Part shown: one piece after another, positions 12,839 through 64,000 of the stretch
Position numbering within the stretch: the stretch's first letter is position 1
How the letters are laid out: every line of letters starts with the position of its first letter
NCBI GenBank assembly: GCA_009760855.2
Contig: WPIO01000021.1
Coordinates: forward strand, 3,202,001-3,266,000
From: Cristatella mucedo
Lineage: Eukaryota > Bryozoa > Phylactolaemata > Cristatellidae
DNA length: 64,000 bases
Direction of reading: 5' to 3'
Made by a program: the position numbers and the translations under genes
The notes under the pieces: model-generated
Databases searched by the model: none
Told to the model about the DNA's origin: nothing
The model's input: the letters and a program-made list of their open reading frames with translations, nothing else

Positions 12839-13475
12839 TAATAATAATGATAATAACATTAGTTAATGCATTTGAATAGAAATAATAGTAGTACGATATT
12901 TGTATGGCACACTCAGAGAACTAAATCACTTTTTAGGCACTTTACATTTGTTGTAAAGAAGCATGTCAATATTTTTGATGATAGAAATCACGGCGTCAGT
13001 ACGCATAGGCCCACAAAGGACAATTCGCACGTAAAAAATATTTGAATCTTATTCATGCGTATAAGAGATCTTATTCTCTATTCAGGCCACGATCTGGTTC
13101 ATCAAATACATTCACCTTAACCTTAGTCGGGCCGAGCACCTCAACCAGTGGACCGCTGTATCGCTGCGTACTCACCACATGCCGTGAGGAACGGGTGCAT
13201 TTTTAGCTTCCATTTAAACGTCGCTTAAGGGGGATGTCCTGATGAATGTCAGTCAGGAGCGAGTTCCAGGCTCTTGTAACTTACGAACTAAGGCGTGGTC
13301 TTCAAAAGATTTGAGATTGGTTCGAGACACAGCTAAATAACTTGAGAAAGAAGAGGATATAGTACATTGCCTAGCCTGATTGGCATAGTCAACTTGGGAT
13401 ACTAAGTTGTATGCTTATGGAAATTTGAAGATTGTGGTCATGAGACTTGCGTGTACTCGCAAATTATCACGGACA
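12839..13475 (-). mobile_element. LINE family A 3' fragment, diverged, interrupted by SINE B
   Basis: It starts with the reversed TTA-rich end and tail (ACTCAGAGAACTAAATCACT then TTTTAGGCACTTTACATTTG). It continues with the reversed ORF C-terminus near 13200-13470 (GAGTTCCAGGCTCTTG, AAGATTTGAGATTGG). A SINE B fragment sits inside at about 13083-13165. Confidence 0.75.
13083..13165 (-). mobile_element. SINE family B fragment
   Basis: The plus strand reads CATCAAATACATTCACCTTA then AGTCGGGCCGAGCACCTCAACCAGTGGACC, matching the reverse-oriented SINE B at 45545-45635. It lies inside the LINE A 3' fragment at 12839-13475. Confidence 0.65.
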
Positions 13476-13680
13476 AATCTAACTGAAACTCTTAGACGTT
13501 GGCAATATTTTAATGACAACTTTTTTGACAAATCCTATAAAAAATTACCTATTGCTTTAAGATTTTACCTAAGTAAATAAATGACGCGTCAATCAAATGT
13601 CTGTTTCATACTTTTTCATATTCCGATGCACAGTTAAATGTTCAATGTCAACTATGAAAGTGCATAGTGTAGTGCATTTG

Positions 13681-13714
<34 letters not shown>

Positions 13715-13735
13715 CGCACACACGCACACACGCAC

Positions 13736-13789
<54 letters not shown>

Positions 13790-13791
13790 TA
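13681..13791. repeat. (CA)n with CGCACACA variants, then (TA)n
   Basis: Compound microsatellite: (CA)n, interspersed CGCACA units, (CA)n again, then a short (TA) run. Confidence 0.97.
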
Positions 13792-14050
13792 ATAAATTAC
13801 CTCACTGACGTTTTGGCATGTCATTCACCATATCTGTAGCATCATAGTAGTGCTACAAAATTACATTGGGCTCTACGTACATGACCTCAATGACGTGTTT
13901 ATAGAACCAGATTTTCGCTGAATCACTCACATCCAAAAAGTACTTATTATTGATGATAATCAAAGTACAAAACTCTTGTACATATACCAAAGGTAGGTTA
14001 GGACAGAGAAACACTGTACGTGAATCCTGACTAATCCTCATCGGTTCCTT

Positions 14051-14210
14051 CGAGCAGCTCACGGCCTGTGGACTCGCTTCGCTGAGTCATGGCTCCGTAA
14101 CGGGAAGACAACGCTGCGCCACCTTGCCGCTTAACAGAAGTGTGCCATTTTGCCACGTGACGTAAGTGCGCCATCTTGCGGAGTGACGGACTTTATCACT
14201 TTAATTAGTA
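14051..14210 (+). repeat. Dispersed composite repeat (copy 1)
   Basis: GAGCAGCTCACGGCCTGTGG ACTCGCTTCGCTGAGTCATG, then CAGAAGTGTGCCATTTTGCC ACGTGA... ACTTTAATTAGTAGATA. It matches the reverse complement of 43590-43775 along its length. At the other copy this module directly continues a SINE. Confidence 0.7.
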
Positions 14211-14984
14211 GATAACGCCCTATGAGGTCGTATGGCGCTGCCCTGGGTTTATGGTTTCATGAGTTTATGGTTTTTGAGGGTTATATTTGTATGGGTTTAT
14301 GTTTTGACTGAGGTCGAGTCGAGGCCTGTAGAGAAGGGGGCTGTGGGAACGCGGGCGTAGAGAGAGTGGCTGTGAGCCATCGCCCTGCGAGCCCAAATAC
14401 ACCGTTGTTGTTAGACATTCGGTGTTTCCGTACCATCGCTAACTTGCTGCCAAAGCGTCAAACCGCATTGAGTGCATTAGCTGTATTAGCTTACGCGTAC
14501 TTGCAGCGTTGCAGAACCGGCTTATTCAAACGTAACGAGTTTCTTCCGCCAAATCAGCAAGGCAAGCCAGTAGGATTAGCAAGATTAATGCCACAGTCAA
14601 GAAAAGAGCCCGTAGCTATTGATTTTTACTACCCTGTTATATGCATACAAGGCAAGGCTGGGAAGTGGTACAATGCTTTGCGTTTAATAAAAAGTGCCGC
14701 AAATGAACACATCGAAGCCACGAAACATGGAATCTCCTAGGCTTTGTCACTGCTAGCCGCCATTCACCTACGGTCACAGGCTTAAGCCGCTTATACACGG
14801 CGAGTCTTGTTTCTGCCCAGCTTCTGTCCTGCTTCCTGCGTCCTGCGGTCTTCCTTCTTGTAGGAAGTCATGCCTGGTAAGCATTCTTCCAAGTCTTGAT
14901 TCCTACTCGCTTCCCCCACGAGTGATCCTGGGGAAAGTGCTTTTGTTAGAGAGGTAGGAATTGACTTTCTCGATAAATAATACT
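14211..14984. other. Intergenic sequence with an unassigned open frame
   Basis: A 124-codon open frame (14366-14740, plus; first codon GTG) contains RLMPQSRKEPVAIDFYYPVI and GKWYNALRLIKSAANEHIEA. No family was recognised and no splice or homology support was seen. It could be a transposon-derived remnant. Confidence 0.35.
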
Positions 14985-15075
14985 AATGATATTACATTTT
15001 GTATAGAACAATCGGATAATAGAATCTCTTTCTAAGCACTTTACAGACGCTGTATAGAAAGCATTACCAAATGAT
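14985..15075 (-). mobile_element. LINE family A solo 3' tail
   Basis: AGAATCTCTTTCTAAGCACT then TTACAGACGCTGTATAGAAAGCATTACCAAATGATTGG, matching the reverse-oriented tails at 60340-60385 and 29960-30030. Confidence 0.65.
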
Positions 15076-15948
15076 TGGTGGCAACAGGCACAGGAAGCAG
15101 GTTCTCAGGCGTATGCACGACCCACGGGGAGTTTTAACCTTTCGTGATTGCTTTTATCGCCTTCTGCCTCGTTATCTGTCTGTTATACGACAAGATGTCA
15201 CAACAAACAGGGAATCTCGTGGAACGCTTCGACGATTTCGCCGGTTGTGTCGTTCTTGCCTTGTTTTTCAAAGCAACGAAGTAGGTGTGTCCTAGACGGC
15301 ACTCGTGATCGGTCGCTTGTTCAGGCTTGACACAGTCTTGGCCCTGAAATAGAACCTTGCTCAGCTTCTGAGTCTTCGCTCAGTCTTCCATTAGTCTTAT
15401 TGTTCTCCGAGTCTTGGTGACTTTTGTACCAAAGACTGGAACAGCTATTGCTAATAGCTAATAGCTAGCACTCAGTTGCTATAGCTATTAGAAGCTGCAA
15501 TATTTGCCAAGAGTTACTGCTCAGGAACGCTGCAGACGCTGCTGCTCCGGCTGCCGCCATATTACTAAGGAAGGATCAATGAACCACTTTTTCAACGTGT
15601 CATTTAGTCTTCGTTTTTCCTTCCTGAGTCCAACATGTCAGCCTTTGAGTGGAGCGATGCGAGAGATGCTTAGAGTAGCAGCATGGGGTGCTGCTGAGTC
15701 GCTGCAGTGGGCACTAGGGATGCTCATATACAGCTTGACCTTGACACATAAATAAAGCATTCTGGAGCATTGCGGTCAGTACGATTACTATCAGTTGGAT
15801 AGAGGTTGCTGGGAGTGGGTGTGTATAGATGGTGGAGGATAGGTCGCTCAGCCAATTTCACCACCATGGTCATTTTCCCACAATACTAATGATACCTTTA
15901 GTAGGTTCCACTAATAAAATATATCTTGCTCTTGGCACTTCCACTTTG
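15076..15948. other. Intergenic sequence, no gene recognised
   Basis: Several short overlapping frames around 15071-15330 and 15504-15755 with no recognisable motif. A short AGCTATTAG/CTAATAGCT inverted motif occurs at 15440-15490. Confidence 0.4.
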
Positions 15949-16196
15949 CATATTAGTAATAATGATAATAATAGTAAGGATAAATCTGATATGGTGACCT
16001 CGGAGAACTCAAATCTCCTGCTATGCACTTTACATTAGCTGCAAAAGAAGCACAATTGAATGGATAGTGGTAGCATGCTCGACAAATAACGAGAATAATA
16101 TGGTTAGGGGTGACATGTACAGGGTCAGCATGCAAGTGTGGTTAGTGTCAGCATGCATAGTGTCAGCGCGCATATGCACATATAGGACGAATCACA

Positions 16197-16345
16197 GGGA
16201 CCGAGCTGGTTTGGTCCAGCGGTTAAGGTGCTCGCCCCGACCAAAGTCTGGCTGAGGTCATGGGCTCAAGCCCCGAGGCATATGTGAAGCGCCTGAATAG
16301 AGATTAAGTTCTCTTGGGGCGCTATTTAAATGAATTATATTTTTT
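16197..16345 (+). mobile_element. SINE family B, best copy, inserted in LINE A
   Basis: tRNA-like head GAGCTGGTTTGGTCCAGCGG-TTAAGGTGC (A-box region), B box GGGCTCAAGCCCC, then the tail GTGAAGCGCCTGAATAGAGA-TTAAGTTCTCTTGGGGCGCT-ATTTAAATGAATTAT. The tail aligns with the LINE A 3' terminus. It splits the LINE 3' UTR between GGGACC and AAATGCTGTG. Confidence 0.88.
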
Positions 16346-17340
16346 TAAATGCTGTGATAAATACATGCGTTTTTAGTTTCTTTTTAAATGGGGTCAAGTC
16401 AGGAGATAGCGTGACGCTCGTCGGAAGTGAGCTTTGGAAGAATATGAGCTATAGGACCTGTCTCCAAATGGTTTGAGAATTGTATGAGGTGAAGGTAAAC
16501 AATTAGACTTCGAAAAGGGGTTGTACGATACCTAGCCTGGTGGGTGAGCACATTTGATAGGCAGGCTGAAGCCAAAGAATGAAGGGACCTAGAAGTGAGT
16601 GGAAAAACCTTAAAGTCGATGCATTGCTTGACTGGTAGCCAGTGTACGGCAGTAGTAGCCGGTGGACGAGAAATGGTGTGATGTGGCAACAGCGACGTTC
16701 ACGACAGATAAGCCTAGTTGCAGAGTTCTGCACCAGCTGTAAGTGCCTGATTGCGCAGGCTGGTAGACCAGCAAGCAGTGAGTTACAGAGGTCAAGATGG
16801 GATGTCGTTGGACCAATTTAGATGTGGTATCCCTGTCTAAACAATCACGGACTTTAGCAATGCTATGTACCTGAAAGTAGGCAGACTTGACTGTGGAGCT
16901 GATGTGATCGTCTAATGAAAGGACACTTTGGAAAAGGAAACCTAAATTTCGTGTCGATACAACAGGAAAAGTACCGGCACAGCCAATTTACAGTGTTAGC
17001 CTTCCCAATTTCTGAATCACACTTGGTTTGCCCATAGATAGTAAGTTGGTATTATCATCATCAAATTTAGGAAAGTTTGCTATCAACCCTGTGGGGATGT
17101 CATTAATTTATGCAGTAAGGATGTTGAGAGAATTCAACGTGCTGGAGGGCTGGGAAGGGATCAAATCAAAATTACAACTGAGTTTCATCTGCATAGAAGC
17201 TGTTGCTTTCTTGAGTAGTGACCTGACTACAGCCTTTTTGAAAGGTGCTGGGTCATGACCTAGGGCTAATGACATATTTTTTATATTAGTTATGCATGGA
17301 AGCAGCAGATCTAAGCATCGTTGGAGGAGGATATGGGTAT

Positions 17341-17531
17341 TGGTGAGCCGTGATGGCACACTAGGTAAGGTGGTTGCTTTCGCGACCTCGATCCCGAGGT
17401 CGTGGGTTCGATTCCTGCGATTGGCGATCCTTTATCGCCACTGCAATCGGAGGTGATAGCCGTAAAGGCTCTTCTGTCGCTATACAAAAAGAGGCTGTTT
17501 AATCAGGTAGGATTTATATTTTTATATTTAA
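17341..17531 (+). mobile_element. SINE family A copy 2, inserted in LINE A
   Basis: GGTGAGCCGTGATGGCACAC-TAGGTAAGG head, GGTTCGATTCC B box, and AAAAAGAGGCTGTTTAATCA tail. It interrupts LINE sequence that is continuous in the related copy near 7000 (GGGAATAGGGTCC). Confidence 0.92.
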
Positions 17532-19125
17532 TAGGGTCTAGAGGACAAGCTGTCTTCTTTGATTGGGATATACACCTCAATCAGAGGTCACCAGTGACTT
17601 CCTTAAATGTAGGCATTGAGGTGCAGAATGAAATTGAGTGGCAGGATTCCAGGGGGCACTGCCATCTTTGGGATAAACTTCCTGATCTTGTCTATCTTTT
17701 TGACAAAGAAGCTAGAGAAGCGGTCAGCTGGATCATAACAAGCATCACTAGGCAAGGTGCTAACGTGGAAGCGGTTGAGGAGATGGTTGATCGTCAAAAT
17801 TTTCAATTGTTCATCTGTGATTCAACAATTTTTTTCTTATAAAAGCTAGACTTGACCTTTGCTAGGATCGATTGGTACGGTCTACAGTAGTCCTCGTAGG
17901 CTTGTTGATGGACACTGAGTCCTGGTCTCTTGAATGCATCTTGAAGCTTGTGCTTAGTAGACCTAGGTAGTTTAATGTCAGCAGTTAACCCAAGGCTGTC
18001 TGGGCTAGAGTGCACAATGCGCTTAGTTAAAGGTTTAAACTCGTTGAGCATGCCAGCAAATGTCGTTTTGTAGCAATCTACCAATGATGACTGGTCTGAA
18101 AGGGGCTTGAGCTGTAGAGGCGAAGCAGATATTCTTGCACGGACAGCATAGATGTCAAGGGTCTCGAGGCTTCTGGATTCACAGGTGATTTTAGATGAGG
18201 AATAGGAGGGTACACACTGTAGTCTGGATGAGATCTGCATGAGGTCAGATAAGCAGGATTTGGTAATAATTGGTGATGACAAAGTGCAGTTTTTCGAGAA
18301 AATGTGGTCGAGCACGTGACCCTTGATGCGAGTAGGGCCATTCACATAAGCGACAAGAGGCAATGAGTCAGTCAGTGCAACGAAATTCAGTGCTGAAGGT
18401 GTCAGATAAGTTATAAAAATGAACGCTGAAATCCCCCATGGTAAGGAAAGATCGATTTCTTGCAAGCATAATCGAAATGAGGTCAGATAAATCTGAGATA
18501 ACGGAGGACTTGGTACCTGGTGAGTGACAGACTAATGCTACCATCGGTAGCTTGCTGTCGGGTGAAATCAAGACGATAGATTCGAAAGAGTGCTTCTGCG
18601 ATTCGAGGGTACTGCAAACGGCTTGAAATAGAAATCCGAGGGTGTGATATTAGCGACTCCAGCTCCAGTTCATTGATCTATAGACGTGAAAGACGGAGAA
18701 GTCAGTCAGGGTTACGTGCTTAATGGCGGGCAATTTACCGACTTTAGCCAAGTTTCAGTCAAGGCGAGCAGACCGAGGCCTTTTCGGTAATAAGGTCACT
18801 TATTAATAGGGATTTATTGTACATTGAGCGATGATTCCAAAGACAAGCGTTAAGTTGGGTCGCCGGAGTTATAGGAGGCATGATGACCACTAAGCAAGAG
18901 AGACTCACTGTGATGCTTGAGGGAGAATTCGAAGAACCGCACCCAGAAGAACCGCACCCAGCTTTGACTCCAAGGCGCTCTTCTTTTGGTATTACATAAT
19001 TCACATATGCTAACCAATAGTAATAACATTGAGGAATGCATTTGAACTAAGATAACGAAGCGATAAAAGGTACGCAAGATCATAACTAAAAATTCCGGTC
19101 TACCTGCCGCCGCCGGCGTAGCAGA

Positions 19126-21699
19126 CTCGGCAGCCCAAAGCGCTAAGCGGTTACATGTCCATAGGTGCGGAATTTCTTGTGCGCTACGGTCAAGCAACAA
19201 GCAGATAAGCTTTTAACAGGTTTTAGCTGTATTGGTTTTGCATGCGACCATCGCAAGAACTTTGGTTGTCGGTAGAAAATCCTCCAACGGACCAGAAACG
19301 CTAGCAGCTCTTGATGTCGGAAGGGAGGCATGTGCATTTGCTGGAAATAAAGCAAATCAACTTGCAATAGCATGAGCAGCTTCAGCACGCTTATGCACGT
19401 ACTCTACACGTAGAATTCACGTGAACGGAGCAAATGCTTGAGGAGCAGGTCAGCTTCGTCTTATACGTATGCGCTCAAGCCAAGGGATGTGTCACGATGT
19501 GTCAGTCGATGGCGATCTTTAGGTCTACCGAGCCGAGCAATTGAAGGTGCCGGCCTCAGAAGATTTGAGATTTATTAGAGATAAGTGTACATGCGTATGG
19601 AGCAGCTGGCGGCTAAAACTGCTTTACGTGTGGCTGAGGGTGGGTGGCTGATTTGCCTCAAACGAAGTTACAGCAGTTCAAGCCCCCCCCCCGTTGCCAA
19701 AGTACCCGCTTAGCCCCTCCCCTACCCCCCTCCCAGGAGGCCTGACAGTCAGGCTCTCGTGGCTCTTCGTGCCCTTCGATTTGTAAACTCATCGAGTCCT
19801 TCGTGCTTTATATAGTCATACAGCGAGGGTACAGCAATTCACTAATTTGCATGCATAGTCGGCTTGAAAAGGAAAAATTGAAAGGCTAGAACTTCACTGG
19901 ACTCCGAAGCTAGCTGTTCAAATTGGCTGTTCAATGGTTGACTATTGAATTCCACCAGACTGAGCTCCCTGCACTACGACCTCTATCGCTGTCACCTGAG
20001 TACTTCGGGGGCTTCCGCTTGAACCGTAATCGTTGTATTGGAAAGCTGTCAGCTTTGCGTAAAGTTAGTATTACATTTGCGGTGCTGTGCTTTGTGTTTA
20101 ACAGTTTCGCTAAACTGCCACGACTTTATAAGAGACTTAAAATTCGCAGCCAGTGCGTATTGTGGATGAATACCAACCAATATCCTAAAAGGAAAGGAGA
20201 TAAAAAGGAAAAGGCGTTCTCGCCAGCAACAGCGGCAACGTGCCGGAGAGACTAAGGACGAAGCTGCGCGGTGAATTCGCAAGTGAAATTTCTTCCGTCT
20301 CACTTGACGGGCTAAAACCAAGTATTTCCAGAGTTTCGGGGGTGACAAATTTGATTCTAGAAAGGTCTAGAGAGGCCAGCTGAGTAGCGCGCTTCGGCGA
20401 GAAACCTCTGACCCTTCAAGTTGGGAATGAAAACTTTTCGCCAGTAAGGTGCCGAGTAGAGCGCCTTCTGGCTGAAACTCGATGCTCTCCAAAATAATGA
20501 GCGATTACGTTTTATGGAGGGGGCTAAAGAGCCTTCCTGGACGGCACTCTTACAGCGTGCAGCTATAAACTGTTTCACCAGAGAGAGGCTACCGATACTT
20601 TAAAATGGCGTTAAGCTTACGGGGTTACACAGCTTTAGGATCTAAAGCCGGTCTCTGCTCAGAGATCGTTTAAAAGTTTAAAAAGGCGCTGGGTCACTGC
20701 CTTTCGTTGTGGAAATTTCGATTGTCAAAAATAGGGTATGAACATATTTCTAGAGGGACCGAAGAGACTTCTCCGCGCTTCTTCGGAGAGCAAAATTGGA
20801 GTCGGCTTACGGAATAGGCTTGAATTCCTCAGGAACAGTGACTACTGCGCTTGTACCAACCCACGAAAGCCCGTAAACTCCTCTTGATGAGCCGTCGTGA
20901 TTCCGGGGAAGGCCCACCGGGTTAAGAAATTAGTATACAAAATATTTTTGAATGCAAAACATTCTTACACACCTCTAGAGCAGAGCAGCTCTAGAGGCGT
21001 GAAAGTGCGGCAAATTTAACGTTTCTCTAGAGCTTCTAGAAAGGTTGCTTGAGCGGTGTGCACTTTCAGTGTCAGCTTGCTATTACAAGGTGAAGTCACT
21101 TTTTTTTGAAGTAATCGCATTTTAGACTTTCTAAATTGACATTTCTCTTCAGACAGGTAAAAGGCCTGTCGAACGATGCTCACTCAGGACGCCATGTCTT
21201 GCGCGCTGCCATAGCTCTCCAAATAAGGCGGAGAATTTCATTTTAGTTTTTTGAAAGTGACTTCGGGAGGCGCAAATTGGACATGGTGCTAATGGCTTAT
21301 AAAGTACTTAAAAGAGTAAAAAATAATAGGCAAGTGAATGGTTAAAAGAACAATACCAGCCAGAATAACAAGTTTTTACGGGCTAAGAGCGTTGCCGAAC
21401 AGAATTTGAACGCATGGCCTTGACCATTTGCCACACCTCTCACTCACTATCGAGGTTTAGTCCCCTACCAAGATCCTGGCAACGCCCTTGGTTAGGGACG
21501 CAGCTAAACGACCGCAGTCGGAGGAGCGCGTGGTGGGACGATAAGCTTGAGGAGAAAGTATTTTACATCGGTAAGCCGAATCAGGAAAACGAAGAGACCT
21601 ACAAATCCTCAGAGTGAACGACAGGTGATTGAAGTAAACTCACTGCTCGATGGGGAGCCGGAGGTGAAAGTCGGAGAGGCGGTGTTCTGTCGCAGTCGC
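19126..21699. other. Intergenic sequence, no gene recognised
   Basis: Short open frames only. A C-homopolymer lies near 19685-19692. An imperfect inverted repeat centred near 20990 (CACCTCTAGAGCAG / CAGCTCTAGAGGCGTG) could form a small hairpin. No match to the LINE or SINE families described here. Confidence 0.4.
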
Positions 21700-22348
21700 T
21701 TTGTTCACAGCAGACAGCCTAGCTACCGAGGCGTGGCGTATCTCATTGAGTCCAGCTAAGGGGAGCGCAGCTTCCAGTCCTCCTATCAGCACGTCCATAC
21801 CCGCGCCCCGAGCGTGGCTCCAGTGGATAGGCAATAGGCGCGTTCGCTCAGCGGTCTCGAGCCGGCCGGCGCGGAGCCGGAGAAGCGAGCACTCCTCCAC
21901 GAGGCGCGCGGGCACCGGCATTTACTAAAACCGCTCACTCAAATGTACCGGTGTTTCGAGGCGATGATTGAGACTAGGGTTGGCTAATGAATCCTTCGGC
22001 GGTCCGATAAGAGGCTCTAAGCAGCGAATTACCGCCGTACGCGCGGGGCCGAGCCCCGCCTTCCCTCGGCTTAAGTCGCGAGTGATCGACATTAGCAAAT
22101 AAAACCGGAAGGACGTTAAGCCGCCTCACAAGAAAGAACTCCGGCGAGATGCATTCCATTCATCTAGGCGACGCGCAACAGCTAATCAGTCGCACCTCTC
22201 CGACTGGGAGACGATTGGAGAGCAGCCCAGGAGGCAGCACGCGCACCAACAGGAAGTACGCCATTGTGAGGGTCACGCGGGGGTCGGCGGGTTAGGTCAC
22301 GCTGAGGCTTATAGGCCGCGTACTGGAGCATTATGCAGCAGTAGTAAG

Positions 22349-62497
<40,149 letters not shown>

Positions 62498-64000
62498 GTA
62501 AGCGACTCGCCTGCTGCAGCTGGTTGCTCGCTTGCCAGTCGCTTGCGAGTTCAGTTTTTCGTGCATCCCACCCGCCATTCCCCAGTTTGTGCTGAGCAAT
62601 CCGGGCCGCCGGCCGTGGAGGCCTCCGTGGAGCTGCTCGGCCTCTCGATGTCTCGTGCTGCACCGTGTCCCCTTGAAATCCGGCCGTCATTGGTTTCGTC
62701 TTGTTTTGGTGAGGCAGTGGCACGATTACCTCAAAGAGTTAAGTGTACGAACGAGACTGGTGAGTTGTACGACCCGAACGATGGCAAGTGTGAGCATTGA
62801 CAAGCGTGCATGCGCAGCTTGCGAACCATCCGAAAGCCTCCGAAGCGTGAGCGGAAAGTGATAAGCCGGGTCGGCAGTTAAACCAGTTCGGCGACTCGAC
62901 TCGTGACCTGCCATGCCGGCATTCACACCGACGCCATTTGGAATGTGTGCCCGCCATTTGGAATGTGTGCCCGCCATTTGGAATGTGTGCCCGCCGGGCA
63001 AGGTGCGAGTGCTGCAAAAGCATTGCTGACGGAAGCGGTGCCACTATTAGCCCCTTGCCAAGTAGCTCGCGAACGGCCAATGTAAAGCAGACTCTCGCTG
63101 TACTCTATCGCGATAGAACTCGCCGAGCCGCTATCGAGCTATCGGCGGCCTGTCCGAGCGGGTCTACCACGACTCCGATGCTGCTGCTCGTCACGTGCTA
63201 GATGTCACTGCAGCTCGGTCGATTTTGCTTTTCTTCTACTTTGCTTTGAAGCTTTGAAGACCGAACTGTTTTTTAGGCATCCCGTGTGCTCCAGCGTGTA
63301 CTCACACGCTGCTGTCTAGCGCCGCGTGCTTCCCCCCCCCCCCCCCCCCGCCACGAGAGCTTGCCGGCTCGGCCTGGCGCGCTGAGGTCACGATTCTGTG
63401 TCGTCGCTGCACCGAAGGGAAAAACTGTCGCTGCTCACAAATGTGCTCGCCATCGGTATCGTTGGCATCAATCCAAACCCGAGCTTGCGCTCGCGCTCTT
63501 TTTGGTCAGAATTCCGGATTCTCGTGCGCTCGCTTTGCACTCTCGTCTTCATTTTAGTCCAGAGACAGTGCAGCTAACTCGACCGACTAGGTACCGCATT
63601 AGATGCGTAGCCTCTCGTGTTCGCACGCTCTGTTGCAGTGGTTGCCTAGCGCTGCGGCGTCGTGCTGCTGCTGCTGCTGCTGCCGCCGGCCCGTCAGGGA
63701 TAGCCCAGTTCCTCCCCCCCCCCTCCGGCGGCCCCTCAGAGCCCCGGCAGGCAGCTGGCGCAGTTGCTTTGCTGCTCGTTGTCGGTTGCTATCTTTTTTC
63801 ACTTCTCCGTTCGACCGCTGCGATCGACAGGAGTGTGTCACTTGTTTCGGTGGCTTTGCTATGGCCCTCACACTGTAGTACTTTGCAGAGCATTTCGTTA
63901 TGTTGGCTCACTGTGGCTGACCATGCTCATCACTGCTAAGTGTACCGTTCGCGGCGGCTGCGGCTGGTTGGTTGGTTTTGGCTTGCTTACTCCAACGTGT
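62498..64000 (+). other. BICC1-like intron 19 (start), open at right edge
   Basis: Contains a 20-bp repeat (62932-62991), a C homopolymer (about 63333-63349) and a short CTG run (about 63664-63682). No sequence resembling the expected C-terminal exon (ELNKNR-like) was seen, so that exon should lie to the right of the window. Confidence 0.7.
62932..62991. repeat. 20-bp tandem repeat, 3 copies
   Basis: CGCCATTTGGAATGTGTGCC three times, exact, followed by a partial CGCC. No other copy was noticed in the window. Confidence 0.97.

Larger units (their letters stand above)
15950..19125 (-). mobile_element. LINE family A, longest copy, with two nested SINEs and RT-core deletion
   Basis: Reading the minus strand from 19125: 5' region; endonuclease remnants (LNACLWNHRSMYNKSLLISD at about 18870, GDFSVHF at about 18430); linker (LTADIKLPRSTKHKLQDAFK, about 17935); and the first RT segment (LLLPCITNIKNMSLALGHDP, about 17270). 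At about 17200 the frame passes directly from SLLKKA to a TASMQMKLSCNFDLIPSQPS segment equivalent to the region just after YADD, so the RT core has been deleted. C-terminal RT-ORF sequence follows to about 16350, then 3' UTR and tail to about 15955. SINE A lies at 17341-17531 and SINE B at 16197-16345. Confidence 0.9.

Noticed and set aside
62498-64000. Terminal Bicaudal-C exon within the window
   Set aside because: No acceptor followed by ELNKNR-like sequence in the required phase was found, so the end is assumed to lie beyond 64000.

Overview
This is a eukaryotic, almost certainly invertebrate metazoan, genomic window. It has intron-exon structure with GT-AG junctions, long simple-sequence tracts, and many decayed LINE, SINE and Tc1/mariner copies. 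It has no bacterial-style gene packing. The phylum cannot be settled from the sequence; the one recognisable gene is bilaterian-like throughout.

The one recognisable host gene is a Bicaudal-C (BICC1) orthologue on the + strand. Nineteen coding exons run from an ATG at 22349 to the end of the SAM-domain exon at 62497. Spliced in silico, their phases agree at every junction and give 918 codons plus one base. The final exon, 3' UTR and polyadenylation site lie beyond the right edge. The encoded protein has the expected order: KH1, KH2, a KH-like domain, KH3, a second KH-like domain, a low-complexity linker with two conserved islands, and a C-terminal SAM domain. The clearest departure from the vertebrate protein is in KH3, where the GXXG loop reads NRNS.

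Layout. 1-21.7 kb holds no recognisable host gene: it is repeat-rich intergenic DNA with several copies of one CR1/L2-type LINE (family A), two tRNA-derived SINE families and unassigned sequence. 21.7-23.2 kb is GC/CpG-rich and contains coding exon 1. 23-47 kb carries the large 5' introns (up to about 7.9 kb), filled with microsatellites, a second LINE family (B, about 26.3-28.0 kb) and SINEs. 47-58.6 kb is the compact, exon-dense part. 58.6-62.0 kb is one long intron holding a Tc1-type transposase relic, a LINE A 3' fragment nested in another repeat, and a roughly 365-bp pyrimidine tract just before the SAM exons. 62.5-64 kb is the next intron.

The mobile elements fit together. LINE A ends in a short hairpin followed by TTA-rich repeats. 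SINE family B has a tRNA-like head and a tail resembling that LINE 3' end, so it is probably mobilised by the LINE A reverse transcriptase. One LINE A copy (about 15.95-19.1 kb) has been invaded by both SINE families and has lost the reverse transcriptase core. All LINE reading frames seen are broken.
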